Below are positions 12,389 to 15,476 of a stretch of 15,476 bases of DNA, piece after piece. The stretch lies in assembly GCA_934670175.1 (NCBI GenBank), contig CAKUOX010000055.1, forward strand, positions 1 to 15,476, read 5' to 3'. This DNA comes from an uncultured Clostridia bacterium. Its GTDB lineage: Bacteria > Bacillota > Clostridia > Christensenellales > Aristaeellaceae. Position 1 is the first letter of the stretch. Each line of letters starts with the position of its first letter. The translations under genes were made by a program, and so were the position numbers. Below the pieces are notes generated by a model. The model saw only the letters and a list, made by a program, of their open reading frames with translations, did no database searches and was not told where the DNA came from.

Positions 12389-12907
12389 ATGGCACAGATG
12401 AGCGGTGACGATGTGCTGCAGGCGCTGCGGCGCTATTCGTCCATGGTCTATCGCCTCGCGTATGCCCGTACGCGCAGCCGCGCGGATGCAGAGGACATTT
12501 ATCAGGAGGTGTTCCTGAACCTGACAAAGCGCGAAACGGCGTTTGAGAGCGAAGAGCAGCTGAAGGCGTGGCTGCTGCGCGCGACGGCGAATCGCTCGGT
12601 GAATCTGTTCAGGAGCGCGTGGCGGCGCCATGTCCAAACTGTCGAAGCAATTCCGGAAGCGGCGGAGCAGCGGGAGAGCGGCGAGCGCTTTGATGCGCTG
12701 AATTGCGCGCTGGACGGCCTGTCCAGCCGCTATCGCACGGTCATCCATCTCTATTATTACGAAGAAATGACCGTGGATGAAATATCGGCGGCGTTGGGCG
12801 TCAAGCCCGCGACGATTCGTTCTCGCCTTGCACGGGGGCGGGAACGACTGAAGGCGAAACTGACTGGGAGCAGGGAGGTGGATGTGAATGCTGAGAGAGG
12901 ACTATAA
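12389..12907 (+). CDS. ECF-type RNA polymerase sigma factor
   Basis: The protein is about 172 residues. Region 2 (about 12-80) contains YRLAYARTRSRADAEDIYQE and VFLNL, which contact core polymerase and the -10 element. Region 4 (about 107-156) contains LSSRYRTVIHLYYYEEMTVD and EISAALGVKPATIRSRLARG, a helix-turn-helix for the -35 element. I chose the ATG at 12389 because AAAGGGGG lies eight bases upstream; the longer frame is less likely. The last 20 bases overlap the next gene's start, so the two proteins are translationally coupled. Its regulon cannot be told from the sequence. Confidence 0.92.
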   Translation: MAQMSGDDVLQALRRYSSMVYRLAYARTRSRADAEDIYQEVFLNLTKRETAFESEEQLKAWLLRATANRSVNLFRSAWRRHVQTVEAIPEAAEQRESGERFDALNCALDGLSSRYRTVIHLYYYEEMTVDEISAALGVKPATIRSRLARGRERLKAKLTGSREVDVNAERGL

Positions 12908-14201
12908 GGCTGTCTTTGATCGTATTCAGCCTGACCGCGCGCTCGAAATGAAAACGCGGGCGCGGATAGCGGCGCGGCTCAATGGCAAAGAGCAGGCGAA
13001 GCGCGGGGGCAGAACGGCGGTCATTGTGCTTGCCATGGCGATCCTGCTGATCGGAACCGCGATAGCCGCATCGCTTCATTCGAACATACTGGCGCGAATA
13101 TTCGGCTCGAGGACGCCGAGTCTGGAAGCCGAAGCGGCGCTTGTGCGAAATGCGGATCAGGCCAATGACAGCGGGGTACAGCTCACGCTGGATGAATACC
13201 TGGCGGATCAGAGCACGTTGAACCTGTCGTGGTCCGTATCGTCGGCGCGAGACGAGCCGGTATACTATGTCACCTGGGCTGAGATCGACGATCACGGACT
13301 GACCGCGCGCGACGAGGCGCAGGGCTATGTGCCCGGCTTCCCTTACGGCGGGAGCGATGAGAGCATTGGGGACGGCGCGATCGTGCGCCTGACGCCGGAT
13401 GCCGGCGCCTATACCAGCTGGTGCTCGGTTGGCTGGGCGCACGGCATCGACCGGCAGCTGACGGCCAGGGTGCGTGTCTGCGCGTTTACCACCGACATGC
13501 AGGCCGTTCAGACGCAGTACAGCGCGGTGGAGCTCTGCTTTGCGGGGCCCGGGGATGCGGCCTGCGGCGCTATCAGGGCGCTGGAAGCGTCAGGAATGCT
13601 GGGCGTGGCGGCCGATTTTCCGCTGTGCTATGTCAACAGCTATCAAGCCTTTCAGCGGGCGCTCGGCGATGGGACGGAGAGCGAGGAGATCTGTGCTGCG
13701 CTGATGGATTCCAGCTTATTCCGACCGCTGACCGAGCTGACGGTTGAGGTGGAAATAGCGCCGCCCTCAGCCGCTGCGGATTATGAGCTGACGTCGCCCA
13801 TGACGTTCGACCTGTCAGACAGGACGGTCATTCTTCAGGCAATGCGGTTTGATACGGCGTCTGCGCTGATCCAGTATGACGTTGTTCTAAATGACGCGAG
13901 CGGCGTGGACCCCGCTTATGCGTGGTATCTACTTGCGACACCAGATGGCAGGGTCAAAAATGTAGAATGGCGCTTGAGTCTGAGCGGCGAGGCTGAGACA
14001 GAGGAAAGGGATGGACAGACACGCACAATCCTGCATTACGCGCTGAGCAGCGAGTCGCCGGTGACGGAGCTGCCCGACAGTCTGACGTTCATCCCCGTTC
14101 AGGAAATCGACCGGCGCGACGGTGAAGCGCCCGCCGAATACTGGCAGCGCGTTGCGGAGCAGGCGCGCGCTGAGGACTGTTTTACAGTGGCGCTCAAATA
14201 A
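12888..14201 (+). CDS. Single-pass membrane protein, probable anti-sigma factor (DUF4179-like)
   Basis: The 437-residue protein has a cytoplasmic N-terminus of about 42 residues (MLREDYKAVFDRIQPDRALE, then MKTRARIAARL), one membrane segment at about 44-62 (AVIVLAMAILLIGTAIAASL), and a long extracytoplasmic region. The layout resembles DUF4179-type proteins encoded after ECF sigma factors in Firmicutes. The N-terminal MKTRARIAARL helix could bind the sigma factor. The gene overlaps it by 20 bases and has GGGAGGTG before the ATG. No zinc anti-sigma motif (HxxxCxxC) is visible. The extracellular part may sense an envelope signal; the ligand is unknown. Confidence 0.75.
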   Translation: MLREDYKAVFDRIQPDRALEMKTRARIAARLNGKEQAKRGGRTAVIVLAMAILLIGTAIAASLHSNILARIFGSRTPSLEAEAALVRNADQANDSGVQLTLDEYLADQSTLNLSWSVSSARDEPVYYVTWAEIDDHGLTARDEAQGYVPGFPYGGSDESIGDGAIVRLTPDAGAYTSWCSVGWAHGIDRQLTARVRVCAFTTDMQAVQTQYSAVELCFAGPGDAACGAIRALEASGMLGVAADFPLCYVNSYQAFQRALGDGTESEEICAALMDSSLFRPLTELTVEVEIAPPSAAADYELTSPMTFDLSDRTVILQAMRFDTASALIQYDVVLNDASGVDPAYAWYLLATPDGRVKNVEWRLSLSGEAETEERDGQTRTILHYALSSESPVTELPDSLTFIPVQEIDRRDGEAPAEYWQRVAEQARAEDCFTVALK

Positions 14202-14353
14202 GCGCAGGGCGCCGCCGGTTCGTTGATGCGCATGCTTCAATAGAAACAGCCGCTTGATCGCAAGCCTTTGGCAGCACTTTTCAGAATGCCAGTACTGCCG
14301 CGCCTGAAGGCGTGGACGAAAGGTAAAATGAATGAAACGAATCGGTTTCGCGC

Positions 14354-14383
14354 TTGACAGCGAACGCATAAAAAGGCTATAAT
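14354..14383 (+). promoter_or_regulatory. Aldolase gene promoter
   Basis: TTGACA (14354-14359) and TATAAT (14378-14383) with 18-base spacing lie 46 bases before the ATG at 14430, with GGGGAGAGG as ribosome binding site. Confidence 0.9.
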
Positions 14384-14429
14384 CCGAAACGGAAATACGG
14401 GTGATTATACATAGGGGAGAGGATGCAGT

Positions 14430-15269
14430 ATGGCGCTTTATACGATGAAGGAGATCCTGAGCGACGCGCAGGAAAAGGGCTACGGCGTCGGCTATTTCAA
14501 CGCGGTGAACATGGAAATGGTGCGCGCGTACATTCGCGCGGCGGAGGAATGCCATTCGCCCATCATTATCGGCACGGCGCAGGCGCTCCTGCCCTATGCA
14601 GACTTTGACTGGATCGTGCCCATCATGCTCCAGCAGGCGCGCGCGGCGAAGGTGCCTGTGGCGGTGCATCTGGATCATACCTACGATTTCGACATGCTGA
14701 TGCGCGCGCTGCGCAGCGGCTTCGGCTCTGTGATGTACGACGGCTCGCGCCTGCCCGACCATCGCGACAACGTGCGCATTTCCGCGCAGATCGCGAAGAT
14801 TGCGCATGGCATGGGCGTGGGGCTGGAATGCGAGCTCGGCAGCGTGGGCGGCCTTTCAGACGAGCACGGCAAGGCCGATGCGGTGATCTATACCGAGCCT
14901 GCCGATGCGAAGGATTTCATTGAGCAGACCGGCGCGGATTTCCTGGCAGTGTCCATCGGCACGCAGCACGGCGTATACAAGGCCACGCCAAAGCTGGATC
15001 TGCCGCGTCTGGCAAAGATCCATGCGGCGGTGGACGTGCCGCTGGTGCTGCACGGCGGCTCCGGCCTGTCCGACGATGATTTCAGGAATACCGTGGCGGG
15101 CGGCATCCGCAAGATCAACGTCTATACGGACGTGATTCTCGCCGCCAAGCGCGCCATCGCGGAAAACCCCGATGCGGCGTATACCGACCTGAACCTGCTG
15201 GCTGAGGAGGCCATGAAGCAGGCGACCGTCACGAAGCTGAAGCTGTTCGGCAGCGAGGGCATGGCATAA
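14430..15269 (+). CDS. fba: Class II fructose/tagatose-bisphosphate aldolase
   Basis: The 279-residue protein has all class II aldolase signatures: HLDH at 80-83 (catalytic Asp82, zinc His83), GFGSVMYDGS at 97-106, ECELGSVGG at 133-141, SIGTQHGVYK at 175-184 (zinc His180), LHGGSGL at 207-213 (zinc His208), and KINVYTD at 228-234. These positions coincide with those known for E. coli GatY/KbaY, so tagatose-1,6-bisphosphate is as possible a substrate as fructose-1,6-bisphosphate. The product would be dihydroxyacetone phosphate plus glyceraldehyde 3-phosphate. It stands alone with its own promoter and ends in a double TAA. No sugar kinase or transport gene lies nearby to settle the substrate. 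Confidence 0.92.
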   Translation: MALYTMKEILSDAQEKGYGVGYFNAVNMEMVRAYIRAAEECHSPIIIGTAQALLPYADFDWIVPIMLQQARAAKVPVAVHLDHTYDFDMLMRALRSGFGSVMYDGSRLPDHRDNVRISAQIAKIAHGMGVGLECELGSVGGLSDEHGKADAVIYTEPADAKDFIEQTGADFLAVSIGTQHGVYKATPKLDLPRLAKIHAAVDVPLVLHGGSGLSDDDFRNTVAGGIRKINVYTDVILAAKRAIAENPDAAYTDLNLLAEEAMKQATVTKLKLFGSEGMA

Positions 15270-15293
15270 TAAAAAACACTAGAGACTGGCGGT

Positions 15294-15311
15294 CGATCCA
15301 AATCTGGATCG
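15294..15311 (+). other. Short hairpin after the aldolase gene
   Basis: CGATCCA and TGGATCG form a perfect 7-base stem with loop AATC, 25 bases after the stop. No T-run follows, so terminator activity is doubtful. Confidence 0.4.
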
Positions 15312-15342
15312 GCAGCTCAATCCACTGATAAACCCCGCAAAC

Positions 15343-15386
15343 GCAGAAATTTCGTGAACAGTTTCTGAAGAAGCTGAAATTTCTGC
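15343..15386. other. Inverted repeat downstream of the aldolase gene
   Basis: GCAGAAATTTC (15343-15353) and GAAATTTCTGC (15376-15386) are perfect 11-base inverted repeats around a 22-base loop that can itself partly pair. No T-run follows on either side. It could be a transcript-stabilising or processing structure or part of the repeat element that begins ~45 bases later. Confidence 0.55.
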
Positions 15387-15430
15387 TTGCATTGTCAATG
15401 CGGACTGCAAAATCGGTTACATACGTTGAA

Positions 15431-15476
15431 GCAGTCGCGCCACTGCAGCGTCCTGCAGGCGCGACCAGCCCGCGCT
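15431..15476 (+). repeat. Structured dispersed repeat, copy D (cut by window end)
   Basis: GCAGTCGCGCC, an inner CTGCA/TGCAG hairpin, and GGCGCGACCAGCCCG repeat the core of copies A-C on the opposite strand. Stem 15434-15441 with 15458-15465 is a perfect 8 bases. The lead-in TTGAAGCAGTCGC matches copy B. Its presence next to a housekeeping gene shows that the family is not confined to the phage module. Confidence 0.75.

Noticed and set aside
13929..14807. 292-codon - strand ORF across the anti-sigma/aldolase gap
   Set aside because: It would cover the consensus aldolase promoter and overlap two real genes; no ribosome binding site seen.

Overview
The window looks like chromosomal DNA of a GC-rich member of the Firmicutes, most likely a gut-type Clostridia lineage. 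The evidence is the gene string rpmH-rnpA-yidD-yidC-jag (the conserved set beside the replication origin in Firmicutes and relatives), AGGAGG-type ribosome binding sites, consensus TTGACA/TATAAT promoters, and phage genes of the P22-coat/Gp15 type common in Firmicutes siphophages. Genus cannot be called from the sequence.

Region 1 (1-568): the distal end of a CRISPR array with type I-C repeats, read on the + strand. Eight complete repeats and one left-edge partial are visible. The last repeat is degenerate. No cas gene is in the window and the leader lies off the left edge.

Region 2 (569-8943): an incomplete phage head-tail assembly module on the - strand. In transcription order (right to left) it holds a 5'-truncated minor capsid protein with an HExxH metallopeptidase C-terminus, three small genes, a scaffold protein, a P22-type major capsid protein, four small connector/completion proteins, a major tail protein, a Gp15-family tail protein, and the first ~75 codons of a tape measure protein. 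The tape measure gene stops at the CRISPR array. Portal, terminase, lysis and integration genes are absent, and both ends cut into structural genes, so this is a relic or an assembly join. A HicAB toxin-antitoxin locus with a perfect promoter sits on the + strand between gp15 and the tape measure gene; its toxin gene has an in-frame amber codon. The C-terminal half of the minor capsid gene and the small genes after it are far more AT-rich than the rest, which suggests an acquired effector/immunity-like cassette.

Region 3 (8998-12055): the rpmH-rnpA-yidD-yidC-jag operon. It makes ribosomal protein L34, the RNase P protein, two membrane protein insertion factors and a KH/R3H RNA-binding protein. 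It starts at a consensus promoter and ends at a strong intrinsic terminator.

Region 4 (12389-14201): an ECF sigma factor overlapping a single-pass membrane protein that is probably its anti-sigma factor. Region 5 (14354-15269): a class II fructose/tagatose-bisphosphate aldolase gene with its own consensus promoter.

The less expected items are: (a) the CRISPR/tape-measure junction; (b) the minor capsid-metallopeptidase fusion with a translationally coupled small gene; (c) a structured repeat family with three copies inside the phage module (5887-6135) and a fourth, in opposite orientation, after the aldolase gene (15431-15476); and (d) the amber-interrupted hicA.
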